DNA of 64,000 bases, taken from NCBI GenBank assembly GCA_027491075.1, contig JAIXWX010000013.1, positions 1 to 64,000 on the forward strand. The letters run 5' to 3'. Below the pieces are notes generated by a model. The model was not told the origin of the DNA and made no database searches. It saw only the letters and a list, made by a program, of their open reading frames with translations. The position numbers and the translations under genes are program-made. This document shows positions 50,877 to 60,734 of this stretch, piece after piece (within the stretch, counting starts at the first letter, position 1; every line of letters begins with the position of its first letter). Source of the stretch: Flavobacteriales bacterium. Lineage in GTDB: Bacteria; Bacteroidota; Bacteroidia; Flavobacteriales_D; Sanyastnellaceae.

Positions 50877-51662
50877 TTATTTTTTCAAAAACTTCTCTGT
50901 TCTATTGTCATAGCTGATGTGATACTCTCCTTTCTCGAAAGAGCTGGCATCCAAAGTGTTGCCAACGCCTCTTTTGATGATTTGACCGAAGCTATTGTAT
51001 AGTTCGTAAGACGTATTACCTGAAAAGCTTATTGTTTTACTCTTCTTATTGTAAGCAAAAGTTATGGGCGCACTCGGATTGTTAACTTCACACTCTAAAC
51101 TCTTTCTCAATTCGCCTTCGTAGCTTTTTTGCACCACTCTAAAGCGATTCAATCCTGAAACCAATGATGTTTGGAAAGAGTAAGTATTTTTGGTAGAAGT
51201 TCCGTTGCCCATTACTTCACCAACATTTACCCATTTGTTCCACTTAAATTGTTGAATGGTATATGGCAGTTTGCCCATTTCACCTGTGGTTTCCCAAATA
51301 AGCAGACCTTGTCCGTTAACTTCGATTTTCTTGCAGTCAAACGAAGGTGCTGGTTCGAGTGCTCCTGGGTTAAGGATTTTTGGAGCGCATCCATCTTTGT
51401 GCTTTATGACACAAGTGACAGGGTCGCCAACTTTTAGTCCCAGAATGGTTAAATCAATTTCGAATGCTTGAGAGTTTATTTCATCGCTAGTTACTTGGCC
51501 GTTAACGGTGACCTCATAAACACAAAAACCAACCCCGTCTTCAGAGACAGAATTGATCACAAATACATTGCGCTGCTGATATCGACCTTCCAAAACCACA
51601 CTGCCAGCTAGAGCGAACCCAGCAGAAATCAGTAGAAGTATTGCAGATAACAAGTGTTTCAT
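50877..51662 (-). CDS. Secreted protein with T9SS-type C-terminal sorting domain
   Basis: 261 residues from ATG 51662, where the signal peptide begins (MKHLLSAILLLISAGFALAG). The middle is beta-rich with two fibronectin-like segments (NVFVINSVSEDGVGFCVYEVTVNG; LNRFRVVQKSYEGELRKSLECEV). The C-terminal 45 residues (YELYNSFGQIIKRGVGNTLDASSFEKGEYHISYDNRTEKFLKK) match a type A sorting signal. No enzymatic motif; surface protein of unknown function. Confidence 0.72.
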   Translation of the reverse strand: MKHLLSAILLLISAGFALAGSVVLEGRYQQRNVFVINSVSEDGVGFCVYEVTVNGQVTSDEINSQAFEIDLTILGLKVGDPVTCVIKHKDGCAPKILNPGALEPAPSFDCKKIEVNGQGLLIWETTGEMGKLPYTIQQFKWNKWVNVGEVMGNGTSTKNTYSFQTSLVSGLNRFRVVQKSYEGELRKSLECEVNNPSAPITFAYNKKSKTISFSGNTSYELYNSFGQIIKRGVGNTLDASSFEKGEYHISYDNRTEKFLKK

Positions 51663-51703
51663 AGGGGGTAATTTTAACATACCAGGACAAAAATAGTTAA
51701 TTC

Positions 51704-52324
51704 CTACAATAAATAATGATTTATAGACAAATATGATTGATTCGTGGAAGGCAAATCCTCTTTTACTGCTTTTACAAGCGCGGGAAACAATTCTCGGAAA
51801 ACGTCATTCAAGCGCCGATCCAGACTCTCGAGATACGGAAGAATAGCGAGCATTTGTTCGCCTCGGGTTACTCGTTTGCTTAGGCCGGTTATACTCCGAC
51901 TAATTCCCTCCACGGTAGCATAGTTACTTAGCCAGTCGTGTTTGGTCATGAACTCAAGAGTATACTGCATTCTTTCTGGAAAGATTTCTTTACGTTTGTT
52001 TAATGAATCGTAGCTTAACGTAGCAAATTTGTCCAAATCCAGCGTATTATAATCGTGCCAAAATTTGGCCAATTGATGGTCCATTAATAGATCTAGGACT
52101 ATTGGACTCAAAAGCCCCGTGTGAGGTCTGATTTCAGCTCTTAACTCTAAAAGAGCGGGGAAGGTATCCGTGAAGGAGTCCACCTTTCGATGCAGTTTTA
52201 TTCCGTTTTGAACTTCTGTGTCATAAGATTCATGCTTATTTCCTTTCACCGCATCGGCAATGAACTGACCAACAAGGTGATCTTCATTCCCGAAGGCGAG
52301 GTAGAAATGAGCGAGGAAATTCAT
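51704..52324 (-). CDS. acpH: ACP phosphodiesterase (AcpH/DUF479)
   Basis: 206 residues from ATG 52324, where the family's usual N-terminus MNFLAHFYLA begins; an upstream in-frame ATG would add 16 poor residues. GQFIADAVKGNKHESYDTEVQNGIKLHRKVDSFTDTFP and LDLLMDHQLAKFWHDY carry the conserved His/Asp of this HD-like hydrolase, which removes 4'-phosphopantetheine from acyl carrier protein. Single gene, divergent from lytS. Confidence 0.88.
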   Translation of the reverse strand: MNFLAHFYLAFGNEDHLVGQFIADAVKGNKHESYDTEVQNGIKLHRKVDSFTDTFPALLELRAEIRPHTGLLSPIVLDLLMDHQLAKFWHDYNTLDLDKFATLSYDSLNKRKEIFPERMQYTLEFMTKHDWLSNYATVEGISRSITGLSKRVTRGEQMLAILPYLESLDRRLNDVFRELFPALVKAVKEDLPSTNQSYLSINHYLL

Positions 52325-52429
52325 GTGTTTTTTCTCAAAGATATCTAAATGTTTATCCTCTTCTCTTGCCATTTATCCTTTGAGCATTCCTGCCGTGTAC
52401 GAAAAACGCAAATACTGTATCTCCTTTTC

Positions 52430-52437
52430 TACCTTTG
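52430..52437 (+). promoter_or_regulatory. -7 box of the histidine kinase/response regulator pair
   Basis: TACCTTTG, exact match, ends 10 bases before ATG 52448, implying a very short leader or none. This supports ATG 52448 over the in-frame GTG at 52442. Confidence 0.55.
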
Positions 52438-52447
52438 ATGAGTGAAG

Positions 52448-53488
52448 ATGTCGAACCGAAAGTATATCTATTGGGCGTGCCAACTCATTGGTTGGGGTGT
52501 ATTTATTTTAGGAAATATCCTTACTGCTCAAATGAGAGATACAGAGATGCAAAGAGTCTATAATGTATCGGTAATGGTCTTCATCATGGGCGTGGGTATA
52601 ACCCATTCTTATCGTTGGTTAATTCATCAATGGAATTGGTCAGAGAGAAACATTCCAGCCTTGATTCCTCGTGTTTTAGTTTCTTCGGCAGTTTTGAGCT
52701 TCGTATTCGTTACATTCAATACAGCCGTATCTGAATTAATGGTAAATCAGCCTCCATTGATCAACAGTTTTCTTTCCACTGCATTTATCACCAATATTCT
52801 CACGTTCTCTTTTCTATTCTTTTTGTGGAATATATTATACTTCGCGGTGAAGATCTTTGAGGATTTCAAGAAGGAGGAAATTAAAAATTTGGAATTAAAG
52901 GCTGCTAAGACGGAGATTGAACTGAATAGTTTTCGCTCGCAAATGAACCCACACTTCATGTTCAACTCTTTGAATAGTATTCGCGCCCTCATTGATGAAG
53001 AACCATTGAAGGCAAAAGAAGCTGTAACCATGCTCAGTGGAATATTAAGGAGTAATTTGCTTTTGGGTAGAAAACAATTGGTGGTATTACGTGAAGAGCT
53101 GGATTTAGTGCAAAAATACCTTGCGATTGAGAAAATTCGATTTGAGGAAAGATTGCATGTTGAGCAGCTTATTGATGAATCTTGTATGGAGGTTTTGATA
53201 CCGCCCTTTATGTTACAGACCATTGTAGAAAATGGAGTGAAGCATGGAATTTCTAAAAGAATAGAAGGTGGTATATTAAAGATTGAAATACGAAAACAAC
53301 AAGATAAACTAATTATTCTTGTAAGTAATTCGGGGTCATTTGTTCCTGATAAGGATAAAGAAGGATTTGGTGTCGCCAACACACTCAAGCGTCTTCAACT
53401 TCTATATGATGACAAAGGAAATTTCACCATTTCAAGCGAAGGAAATATGGTTTATGCAACCTTAACGATTCCAATAAATAATCTATAA
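52448..53488 (+). CDS. LytS-type sensor histidine kinase
   Basis: 346 residues. Four N-terminal membrane helices (about 8-140) without a separate sensor domain, a coiled coil (FEDFKKEEIKNLELKAAKTEIELNS), then the His_kinase box FRSQMNPHFMFNSLNSIRALI (phosphorylated His) and an HATPase segment with the N box TIVENGVKHGISKRI and GFGVANTLKRL. The LytTR response regulator follows after 5 bases. The pair probably responds to membrane state; the target genes are unknown. Confidence 0.9.
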   Translation: MSNRKYIYWACQLIGWGVFILGNILTAQMRDTEMQRVYNVSVMVFIMGVGITHSYRWLIHQWNWSERNIPALIPRVLVSSAVLSFVFVTFNTAVSELMVNQPPLINSFLSTAFITNILTFSFLFFLWNILYFAVKIFEDFKKEEIKNLELKAAKTEIELNSFRSQMNPHFMFNSLNSIRALIDEEPLKAKEAVTMLSGILRSNLLLGRKQLVVLREELDLVQKYLAIEKIRFEERLHVEQLIDESCMEVLIPPFMLQTIVENGVKHGISKRIEGGILKIEIRKQQDKLIILVSNSGSFVPDKDKEGFGVANTLKRLQLLYDDKGNFTISSEGNMVYATLTIPINNL

Positions 53489-53493
53489 TCATT

Positions 53494-54222
53494 ATGAGAG
53501 CACTAGTAATCGATGATGAACGACTGGCTAGAAAAGAATTGATCAGTTTGTTGAATAAATACGAAGAACTCGAAATAATAGGCGAGTGCGCCAATGGGGA
53601 AGAAGCCATCGCTGCTATTGAGGAGCATCAGCCCGATTTGATATTTCTAGATGTTCAAATGCCTGGAATGAATGGATTTGACTTACTAAAGCGATTGGAA
53701 AACGTTCCGCAAGTGATTTTTGTCACTGCTTTTGACGATTACGCCATGAAAGCTTTTGAGGTGAATGCTTTGGATTATGTCCTAAAACCTGTGGAAGAGC
53801 CTAGACTCGATGAAGCAATACAAAAGTTGATTAAGTCAAATGCCTTAGAAGATAAGCTTGAAACAAAAGGAGAGTTTAGAACAGGCAGACTTGGACAGGA
53901 GGATCAAATTTTTCTTAAGGATGGTGAAAAGTGTTGGTTTGTTTCTCTCCATGAGGTGAAGATGTTTGAAAGTGAAGGAAACTATGTTCGCGTCTTTTTT
54001 CAAAACTACAAACCACTTATTCTAAAATCATTGAACACGTTGGAAGAACGTCTGGATTACACTTTTTTCAGAGCGAATAGAAAGTTCATTGTGAATTTGC
54101 GTTGGGTGCAATCGGTAGAAAATTGGTTCAACGGAGGATTGAGATTCACCCTTAAAGATGGCACTACGGTAGAGGTTTCTCGGAGACAGGCCGCGCGATT
54201 CAGGGAAATGATGAGCCTCTAG
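53494..54222 (+). CDS. LytTR-family response regulator
   Basis: 242 residues. Receiver domain 1-118 with the acidic pair IDDE, phospho-acceptor in PDLIFLDVQMPGMNG (Asp about residue 52) and VLKPVEE (Lys). The LytTR DNA-binding domain is at about 135-240 (GEKCWFVSLHEVKMFESEGNYVRVFF ... FFRANRKFIVNLRWVQSVENWFNGGLRFTLKDGTTVEVSRRQAARFRE). It is co-transcribed with the histidine kinase. LytTR proteins bind paired 9-10-bp repeats; I have not located a target in the window. Confidence 0.92.
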   Translation: MRALVIDDERLARKELISLLNKYEELEIIGECANGEEAIAAIEEHQPDLIFLDVQMPGMNGFDLLKRLENVPQVIFVTAFDDYAMKAFEVNALDYVLKPVEEPRLDEAIQKLIKSNALEDKLETKGEFRTGRLGQEDQIFLKDGEKCWFVSLHEVKMFESEGNYVRVFFQNYKPLILKSLNTLEERLDYTFFRANRKFIVNLRWVQSVENWFNGGLRFTLKDGTTVEVSRRQAARFREMMSL

Positions 54223-54234
54223 TGTAGTCAAGCA

Positions 54235-57200
54235 CTAAATCTTGAACGCCAAGATGATGATATCATCTAATTGTTCAATATCCTTTTTCCATTCACTTAG
54301 AAAATTTCTAAATTGAATTCGCTGCTCGCGCATGGGTAGGTGAACACTCTTAGCAATGACTTGCTGAAGGCCTTTTCGCTTGAGTTTTTTTCCACCAGGG
54401 CCACCAAATTGGTCTGTGACACCATCGCTGAACATGTATACGATATCCCCCGGCTGAAGCTTAATTTCCTGCATGGAGAAGGTCATGTCTTTTCTGCGAT
54501 CCGTTTCTCCGATAGATCTCCTATCTCCTTTAATCTCTTCTAAATAACCATTATGAAATATGAATATGGGCCTGTTCGCGCCAGCGAAACGTAAAATATT
54601 CGTTTCTGTATCAAAGTCGATAATGCTAATATCCATGCCGTCTCGAATTCCGTCTTCGAGCGCTGTTTTATTGAGAATTTGTTGAATTTCTAAATCTAAT
54701 AAAGTAATTAGTTCAAATGGAGTATTGACTTCCTTCATTTTTGCAACATCCTTGATGATTGTACTTCCAATCAAGGACATGAATGCTCCTGGTACTCCAT
54801 GTCCCGTGCAGTCGGCAAGGGCAACAAGTACTTTATTGCCAAATTTTTCACACCAATAAAAGTCACCACTTACAATGTCCCGAGGTTTGTAGTAGACATA
54901 AGCATCGCTAAAGAATTTATTCAAAACTCCTTTTGGAGGCAACATTGCATTTTGAATGTTCTTAGCGTAGAGAATGGAGTCTGTAATATCCTTGTTTTTG
55001 ATTTCTAAAAGTGTTTTTTGCTCAACTACTTCCTTGGTTCTTTCGTCCAAGGCTATTTGAAGTTTTTCTTGATTATCTCTTAGGATTTTCTCTCTACGAA
55101 GAATGATAAAACGTATAGTGATTAGAGCGAGGAGAATGCACACAAAAATGAACCACCACTGTTGCCAAAATGGTTTGCGGATAGCTAAAGTAAAGGTTAG
55201 GATAGCTGAGCCACCTTGTCCATCAGAATTATAGCAACGTACTTTGAACGTATATGTTCCTGGCCCTAGATAATTGTATCGGGCATAGTTTTCAGGAGTG
55301 GGGACATTCCAATTAGTGTCATATCCTTCTAAATAAAATTGATATGTTACTCCTTCGGGATTTTTGAGAGAAATCCCACGAAAAAACAACTCAAGTTTAT
55401 AGTCCCCATAGGGCAATTCGATTTCTGAGTTATTCAAAATGGGTATTTCATTGATCAGAATCTTTTCGAAAGAAAGAATGGGTTCAATGGTGTTTTTGAC
55501 GTCTTTGAGCGGATTGTATCGCAATAATCCTGATGAAGTCCCGAATATAATATTGTCATGAAAACATGCAGCAACTGTATTTTCTTCGAAAGTTCTAGTT
55601 ATTACCGGATCTGGTTGAAATTGGTGGATGCTTCCATCTGATAATTTAATACATGATAGTGCTGCTTTATGTGCGACCCATAATTGATTGGATTTATCAC
55701 AAAAAAGGCTGTAGCAATAATCGCTTCCCAATCCTTGAAACTTGGAGTAGGAGAGCTTTGATGGATCGGTCAAACATATTACACCAGATCCGTCTGTGCC
55801 AGCCCATATTCGATTTTGTTGATCTTCTGTAATACTGTGTAGGGTAATTTGCGTATCGCTAAATGGACTTTTGAAATACTTGATTTCTCCGTTAATAAGG
55901 TATGGAATTTCTGTGGTGGATGTCGCAATCCAAATTCTGGATTGAGAGTCTTTATATAGCGAACGAATTACGTTGCCCGCTAATCCTGTTTCAATAGTGG
56001 CATGATGAATTACTTTTCTATTTTTTAGGTAAAAAATTCCGTAGTTAGTGGCTACATAAATCATTTCTCCCTCTGACTCTAAATCATTAATTCTTGCTTG
56101 AGAAAACTCCGCTGCTAGAAAAATTCTTTTGGCCTTGTTTGAGTTTTTATCAATAACGTACAAGCCACTATACTCAGTACCTATCCAAATATTCGACGAA
56201 GCGTCCACATATGTACAGGTGATTTTTTCATCTGGTATGCCATAGGATGCATCGTAGGTTTTGACTACAAATCCAGGGTGAATAATGGAGGTGGTTACTT
56301 TACCAATATAACCGGTCCATAGAGTGTCATTGCGTGTGTAGAGAGCGGAGGCTGCAACGCCACCTTGCTGATTGTAGGTTGAAAAATAATCCTCTTGAAG
56401 TTTATATAATCCTTTACCAATAGTGCCAATCCATAGATTTCCTTCGCGATCAACAAAACTAGTGCGGATATTTTCTGCAGCACTGGTTCCATTTTCGTTG
56501 TAAATCTGAAGGGCATTGTAATCGTTGCCAGAAATCTCAGAAAGCTCTACTAGCCCCAATTGATTGCAGGAAAGCCAGAGATTTCTTTTTTGATCTACTC
56601 GGATGGACTTGATTTGAACTTCTGTGATTTCTGCTCCTAAGAGAGTTATCGTAGAAAAGACAAATGCGTTGTTTTCTAGTTTTCCTATGAAAATACCCGT
56701 ATCCTCAGTGGCTACGATGATTTCGCCTGAGGAATAATATAGATCCACAATAGAGGAAAGAGGTATTGATTCTTGTGATACAACCTCTCCAAGACCATTG
56801 TCCAGGATGGAAACATAAATAAGACCTAAATCTGTACCTAGCCACAATTTATTTTGCTCATCGATTAACGCACAGAATACCGTATACTCTTTCAGGTTGG
56901 ATGTGTAGTGAAGAATTTGTCCATCAGGTTTTCTGCAGATAACCCCAGAGCTCTGAGAAATGAACCAAGTGTTTCCTGATTGATCTTGACAGATATCTGT
57001 AACCTTTCCTCTGAAATAGCTGGAAAGATCTATTTTAGACAGTTTCCCTTTCTGGAAAATAGAAACATTGCCATTTCCGTGGCCTAGATAGATATTGCCA
57101 TGCTTATCTTTAAGAGAGCATTCGATTAACTCATCTGCTAAGGAGTCTGAGGTGTGAAAAGCTTGGAACTGGAATCCGTCAAAGGTGAACAATCCTTCTC

Positions 57201-57357
57201 CTGTACCGATAATCAACTTTCCATCATTAGCCTCTTGTATGGTATTGACATATCTGCTCTCGAGACCTTGTTGTTCAGTATATATTTTGAATCGATAAGA
57301 CTGACCGAGCAGAACTGCAGGCACTAGAATCATTGATAACAACCAAAGTGAGCGCAT
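54235..57357 (-). CDS. Two-component-propeller sensor with SpoIIE phosphatase output
   Basis: 1040 residues. Signal peptide, then about 650 residues of Reg_prop-type beta-propeller repeats (recurrent GNIWIGT / IWAGTDGSGV units), a Y_Y_Y domain (YQFYLEGYDTNWNVP ... YNYLGPGTYTFKVRCYNSDG), one membrane helix (FWQQWWFIFVCILLALITIRFIIL), a coiled coil (REKILRDNQEKLQIALDERTKEV), and a C-terminal PP2C-like SpoIIE phosphatase (YYKPRDIVSGDFYWCEKFGNKVLVALADCTGHGVPGAFMSLIG ... LQPGDIVYMFSDGVTDQFGG, metal-binding Asp residues). It should dephosphorylate an anti-sigma-antagonist-like partner in response to an outside signal. No such partner lies in the window. Confidence 0.88.
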   Translation of the reverse strand: MRSLWLLSMILVPAVLLGQSYRFKIYTEQQGLESRYVNTIQEANDGKLIIGTGEGLFTFDGFQFQAFHTSDSLADELIECSLKDKHGNIYLGHGNGNVSIFQKGKLSKIDLSSYFRGKVTDICQDQSGNTWFISQSSGVICRKPDGQILHYTSNLKEYTVFCALIDEQNKLWLGTDLGLIYVSILDNGLGEVVSQESIPLSSIVDLYYSSGEIIVATEDTGIFIGKLENNAFVFSTITLLGAEITEVQIKSIRVDQKRNLWLSCNQLGLVELSEISGNDYNALQIYNENGTSAAENIRTSFVDREGNLWIGTIGKGLYKLQEDYFSTYNQQGGVAASALYTRNDTLWTGYIGKVTTSIIHPGFVVKTYDASYGIPDEKITCTYVDASSNIWIGTEYSGLYVIDKNSNKAKRIFLAAEFSQARINDLESEGEMIYVATNYGIFYLKNRKVIHHATIETGLAGNVIRSLYKDSQSRIWIATSTTEIPYLINGEIKYFKSPFSDTQITLHSITEDQQNRIWAGTDGSGVICLTDPSKLSYSKFQGLGSDYCYSLFCDKSNQLWVAHKAALSCIKLSDGSIHQFQPDPVITRTFEENTVAACFHDNIIFGTSSGLLRYNPLKDVKNTIEPILSFEKILINEIPILNNSEIELPYGDYKLELFFRGISLKNPEGVTYQFYLEGYDTNWNVPTPENYARYNYLGPGTYTFKVRCYNSDGQGGSAILTFTLAIRKPFWQQWWFIFVCILLALITIRFIILRREKILRDNQEKLQIALDERTKEVVEQKTLLEIKNKDITDSILYAKNIQNAMLPPKGVLNKFFSDAYVYYKPRDIVSGDFYWCEKFGNKVLVALADCTGHGVPGAFMSLIGSTIIKDVAKMKEVNTPFELITLLDLEIQQILNKTALEDGIRDGMDISIIDFDTETNILRFAGANRPIFIFHNGYLEEIKGDRRSIGETDRRKDMTFSMQEIKLQPGDIVYMFSDGVTDQFGGPGGKKLKRKGLQQVIAKSVHLPMREQRIQFRNFLSEWKKDIEQLDDIIILAFKI

Positions 57358-57370
57358 AGGGCGGCGGAAT

Positions 57371-58360
57371 CTATTTGGTAGAAGAGATGGGTTTTATGGT
57401 AACCTGACCCTGGGGTTTTGGAACCCCGCCGATCGGTATCGTAAAGAAAGGCAATAGTTCGCCATATTGATTACGGACGTAGATAACTACATTGTTATTG
57501 TTCACATTTCCTTTCGAAACGTGTTTCTTGAATTGGATGTCCACGGATTTGCCTCTTTCGCTGTTTTTTACGGTGTATTTGCTCTCGGCCCATTGATTTT
57601 CCCGAGATGTTTTTAGTAGTAATCCAGAATTGACGCTACTAACCAGTTTGATATATCCATCATTGTCCCAATCAAAATTATATTGAATAAGCGAAACAAC
57701 TTTATCATCTATATAAGGATATACATGACTGGTTTGATCGGAATCTTGGTGCAGTCGAAAGGTATACTCAAAAGTAAAAGCATTTCCTCCCTCAACGCTT
57801 ATATTTTTATCAGGCGCAGTGCTGAGGTAGTACTTGTAAAGATTGCCGTCGTCTCCCTTAATTCCCTCGCAGACAAGTTTGAAAATATAGCCACCATACT
57901 TTGAGGCCAGCTCACCTTCGGCAGGATTAAAAGGTCCAAATGTATACCAGTGACCATCGTAGGTTGGATCATTTTTAAAGATCTTTGTTGCAAGTTGATT
58001 TCCACTTTTAAACTCCCCGATTGGATCAACTCCTCGGGCGTCGTCGTGAGTAATGCATCCCACTCCACCGTAGACCGAGAACTTGGTCATGCTATTGAGT
58101 TCACCATTGATCTCATCGTTTTTTCCACCTAAATCAGGATCGAAAACTCTGAGGTATATGGGGTTTTTGTGCTCCTTGGGAATGGAGAAGAAGAAGACTT
58201 GGCAATAGTCATCGTCTCCCCATTGGGTGCCTGCATCCTTGCTAAAAGTAACTAAGTAAGGGATGTTTTCATCTGCAGCGGGAACAGGTTGACTTTTCGA
58301 CTGAAATGAGACCACTGCAAGAAGAAAAATTAGAAACATTTCATTCTTTGTCGCTTTCAT
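57371..58360 (-). CDS. Secreted protein of unknown function (329 aa)
   Basis: Taken from ATG 58360 (MKATKNEMFLIFLLAVVSFQ, signal peptide, cleavage near SKSQ). The mature 305 residues are beta-rich with YLVTFSKDAGTQWGDDDYCQVFFFSIPKEHKNPIYLRVFDPDLGGKNDE near the start. The start lies 20 bases inside the end of the OmpA-family gene, and the propeller-phosphatase gene begins 13 bases after the stop. The three may form one operon: OmpA-PD40, this protein, then the sensor phosphatase. No family recognised. Confidence 0.6.
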   Translation of the reverse strand: MKATKNEMFLIFLLAVVSFQSKSQPVPAADENIPYLVTFSKDAGTQWGDDDYCQVFFFSIPKEHKNPIYLRVFDPDLGGKNDEINGELNSMTKFSVYGGVGCITHDDARGVDPIGEFKSGNQLATKIFKNDPTYDGHWYTFGPFNPAEGELASKYGGYIFKLVCEGIKGDDGNLYKYYLSTAPDKNISVEGGNAFTFEYTFRLHQDSDQTSHVYPYIDDKVVSLIQYNFDWDNDGYIKLVSSVNSGLLLKTSRENQWAESKYTVKNSERGKSVDIQFKKHVSKGNVNNNNVVIYVRNQYGELLPFFTIPIGGVPKPQGQVTIKPISSTK

Positions 58361-60560
58361 TGATTTCAGGATTAAAGACAATCACAAACTCTACTCTTCT
58401 ATTCATCGCTTTTCCCTCTTCAGTATTATTGTTGGCAATAGGCATGGTTTCGGCATATCCCTCAGTGATGAGTCGGGATGTAGGTATTCCTTTTTTCACA
58501 AAATAGCTTTTTACACTCGCAGCACGTTTTTGACTTAGGTCTTGATTGTACTCATGTGTTCCTTGCGAACATGTATGAGCGTTTATTTTTAGGGTAAATC
58601 CACTTTCCAGTTTTAACATCGAGGCGATATAGTCTAAATTGGCGAAGGATTCTGATTTGATTTCTGCACTGTTGTATTCAAATTTGATGTCGCGTAGTTT
58701 CATAAACTCGACATTCAAAGCAGCGGCATCTCCTTGAGGTATATATTTACCCTTTCGGATGTATTCTTTTGCAAAATTATCATGGTTGAATATTTCAAGA
58801 CTCAGAGCAGCATTCGTTGTACTCTGTGCTTCTTTCATTTGTTCATAGATGCGATCTAACTCGGCACTCACACCAAAACTATATGTATATGTTCCGGTTG
58901 AATCTTTGGTTTCTACAATGTCCTTGGTGAGTGACGCGAATCCTTGATAGTTCATTGGTATTCTTTCATTGGATTTTAAAATGACCACACGATACAGTAG
59001 GGTAGACGATCCCGTTCCTTCTGTAAAGTCAGGTAGATCTGTTTTTACCGTGATAACTTCAATCGGCTCTTGATTTGGATCTGGATTGGCTTTCGGATAT
59101 CCGTCAATCGGTTTTTCAGAGATGTAGATGGTTTTGTAGCTGCAGGATTTTTCATAGCTACCATCTTGCCCTGTTTCGCCAACTGCGCCACATAGAATCG
59201 TGTGATAGCCAGGTTCTTTAAATACGTGCATCAAACTGTCCCCTTCAGCGTAAACCTGATCATCGATAATCCAGAAATGTTTGACAACTTTGAATTTACT
59301 TAATGGGGAGTCATCACTATAGAACACCATAGGAGAATGAACTACTCCTGTGTCATTGCTAAGAATGAAGGGTTGCTGGTAATCTACAATTTCTAGAACC
59401 GTACTTGAAACACTTAGGATCACTTGATCAGTAATTGTATCAAGGAGATTTAAATGAAGTTGGTAAACTCCTGGTTTTTCATAGCAATGCTCAATACTCT
59501 TACCTTCAAGAATGTTCCCATCCCCGAGTTCCCATTGATACACCAAGGGTAGATTGTTTATACTATCAATTTTATTGTCTTCTATACGATAACAAAATGT
59601 TGTTCTATTATTTTCTTGACAATCAAAGAAGGTAGGTGTTGATTTGGAGAATGAGTAAATTTTATCTCTTTTTTCTTGGCGGTCAGAGCTTAAAAAACCA
59701 AATTCTCCATTATTGAATTCACTATAGGCATAGTCATTGAACGCTGTATTCATTGGGAATGGAAGGTGGCGAGGCTCCATCCATTGAAAACTTCCAATGG
59801 ACTTTGTGAAGTAAATATCCATGTCATGTCTATCTGCTTCTTTGTGGTGGCCATCGCTGCAGAAGTACAATAAACCTTCTCGTGAGCAGAAGGGAAATGC
59901 TTCGTTGCCAGAAGTGTTAATGGTTGGGCCTGCATTAATTGGTTGTGACCATTGTCCGTTTCGCAGCACACAGTAGAAGATGTCGCTTCCACCGTGCGTG
60001 CCAAACATATTTGATGCAAAGTATAAAATGCTATCGTTAGGTGATAGGCAGGGATGTGCGATGCTGAAGTCACAAGTTTTACTATTAAATGGTAGTGCTC
60101 CAGATCGCACCCATTTGTCACCAGCTCTCTTAGCCATACAGATTCCAAGCGAATACACATTTTCTTCTATGTCATTCACTATTTTTTTCTGTGGATCCAG
60201 ATTCGAGGTGTAGTATATGGTTTGGAAATCCGAGCTGAAGGTTGCCGGCCCTTCATTCAAAATGTCTGTTAACTCTGAAGAGAATAGAATAGGGTTATCA
60301 AACTTTCTATTGGGCAATAACTTCGAATAGAATAAATCGGTATAAAAATGGGCTGTATCGAAATCTCCAGGGAGTTTACTTTCGAGTCGTGAACTGCAGA
60401 AAACAAGTCCATCCTTATAACGAACCGACCCGAAGTCGCCTTTCGTCGAATTGATGTCTACCGGATTTACTTCGTATGATTGCGCTCTGATGCATAGCGT
60501 GTAGAGGCAGAGACATAGGGTGAATAGGGTAGACTTATGTATTTTGTTCCTTAGTGTCAT
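58341..60560 (-). CDS. OmpA-family outer-membrane protein with PD40 beta-propeller and PKD domains
   Basis: 739 residues. Signal peptide (cleavage near IRAQS). PD40-type repeats at about 35-310 (e.g. FSIAHPCLSPNDSILYFASNMFGTHGGSDIFY, GNEAFPFCSREGLLYFCSDGH), PKD-like beta domains at about 320-480 (LVYQWELGDGNILEGKSIEHCY), then a C-terminal OmpA peptidoglycan-binding domain (DYIASMLKLESGFTLKINAHTCSQG ... NQDLSQKRAASVKSYFVKKGI ... MNRRVEF). It resembles PorE-type T9SS anchors but lacks their TPR region, so a PorE role is not claimed. Confidence 0.82.
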   Translation of the reverse strand: MTLRNKIHKSTLFTLCLCLYTLCIRAQSYEVNPVDINSTKGDFGSVRYKDGLVFCSSRLESKLPGDFDTAHFYTDLFYSKLLPNRKFDNPILFSSELTDILNEGPATFSSDFQTIYYTSNLDPQKKIVNDIEENVYSLGICMAKRAGDKWVRSGALPFNSKTCDFSIAHPCLSPNDSILYFASNMFGTHGGSDIFYCVLRNGQWSQPINAGPTINTSGNEAFPFCSREGLLYFCSDGHHKEADRHDMDIYFTKSIGSFQWMEPRHLPFPMNTAFNDYAYSEFNNGEFGFLSSDRQEKRDKIYSFSKSTPTFFDCQENNRTTFCYRIEDNKIDSINNLPLVYQWELGDGNILEGKSIEHCYEKPGVYQLHLNLLDTITDQVILSVSSTVLEIVDYQQPFILSNDTGVVHSPMVFYSDDSPLSKFKVVKHFWIIDDQVYAEGDSLMHVFKEPGYHTILCGAVGETGQDGSYEKSCSYKTIYISEKPIDGYPKANPDPNQEPIEVITVKTDLPDFTEGTGSSTLLYRVVILKSNERIPMNYQGFASLTKDIVETKDSTGTYTYSFGVSAELDRIYEQMKEAQSTTNAALSLEIFNHDNFAKEYIRKGKYIPQGDAAALNVEFMKLRDIKFEYNSAEIKSESFANLDYIASMLKLESGFTLKINAHTCSQGTHEYNQDLSQKRAASVKSYFVKKGIPTSRLITEGYAETMPIANNNTEEGKAMNRRVEFVIVFNPEINESDKE

Positions 60561-60708
60561 AAGTCGAGGTGTTTGTACCTGAGTTACAGGAATAAGGTTA
60601 CAAATGGCTACAATTTGGGATTGAATGTGAATCTTTTATTGCGTCTGATGCTGGATTTTGATAGCTGATATCACGATTTACCTAGATGAATATTTAGCGT
60701 GTATCTAC

Positions 60709-60716
60709 TATTTTTG
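60709..60716 (+). promoter_or_regulatory. -7 box of glmM
   Basis: TATTTTTG, exact match to TAnnTTTG, 18 bases before ATG 60735. It makes the upstream in-frame start at 60699 impossible for this transcript. Confidence 0.5.
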
Positions 60717-60734
60717 TGGACTATTTTCAATTAC

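Noticed and set aside
58341-60560. PorE-type T9SS component
   Set aside because: PD40 and OmpA domains are present, but the N-terminal TPR region is missing and PKD-like domains are inserted instead.
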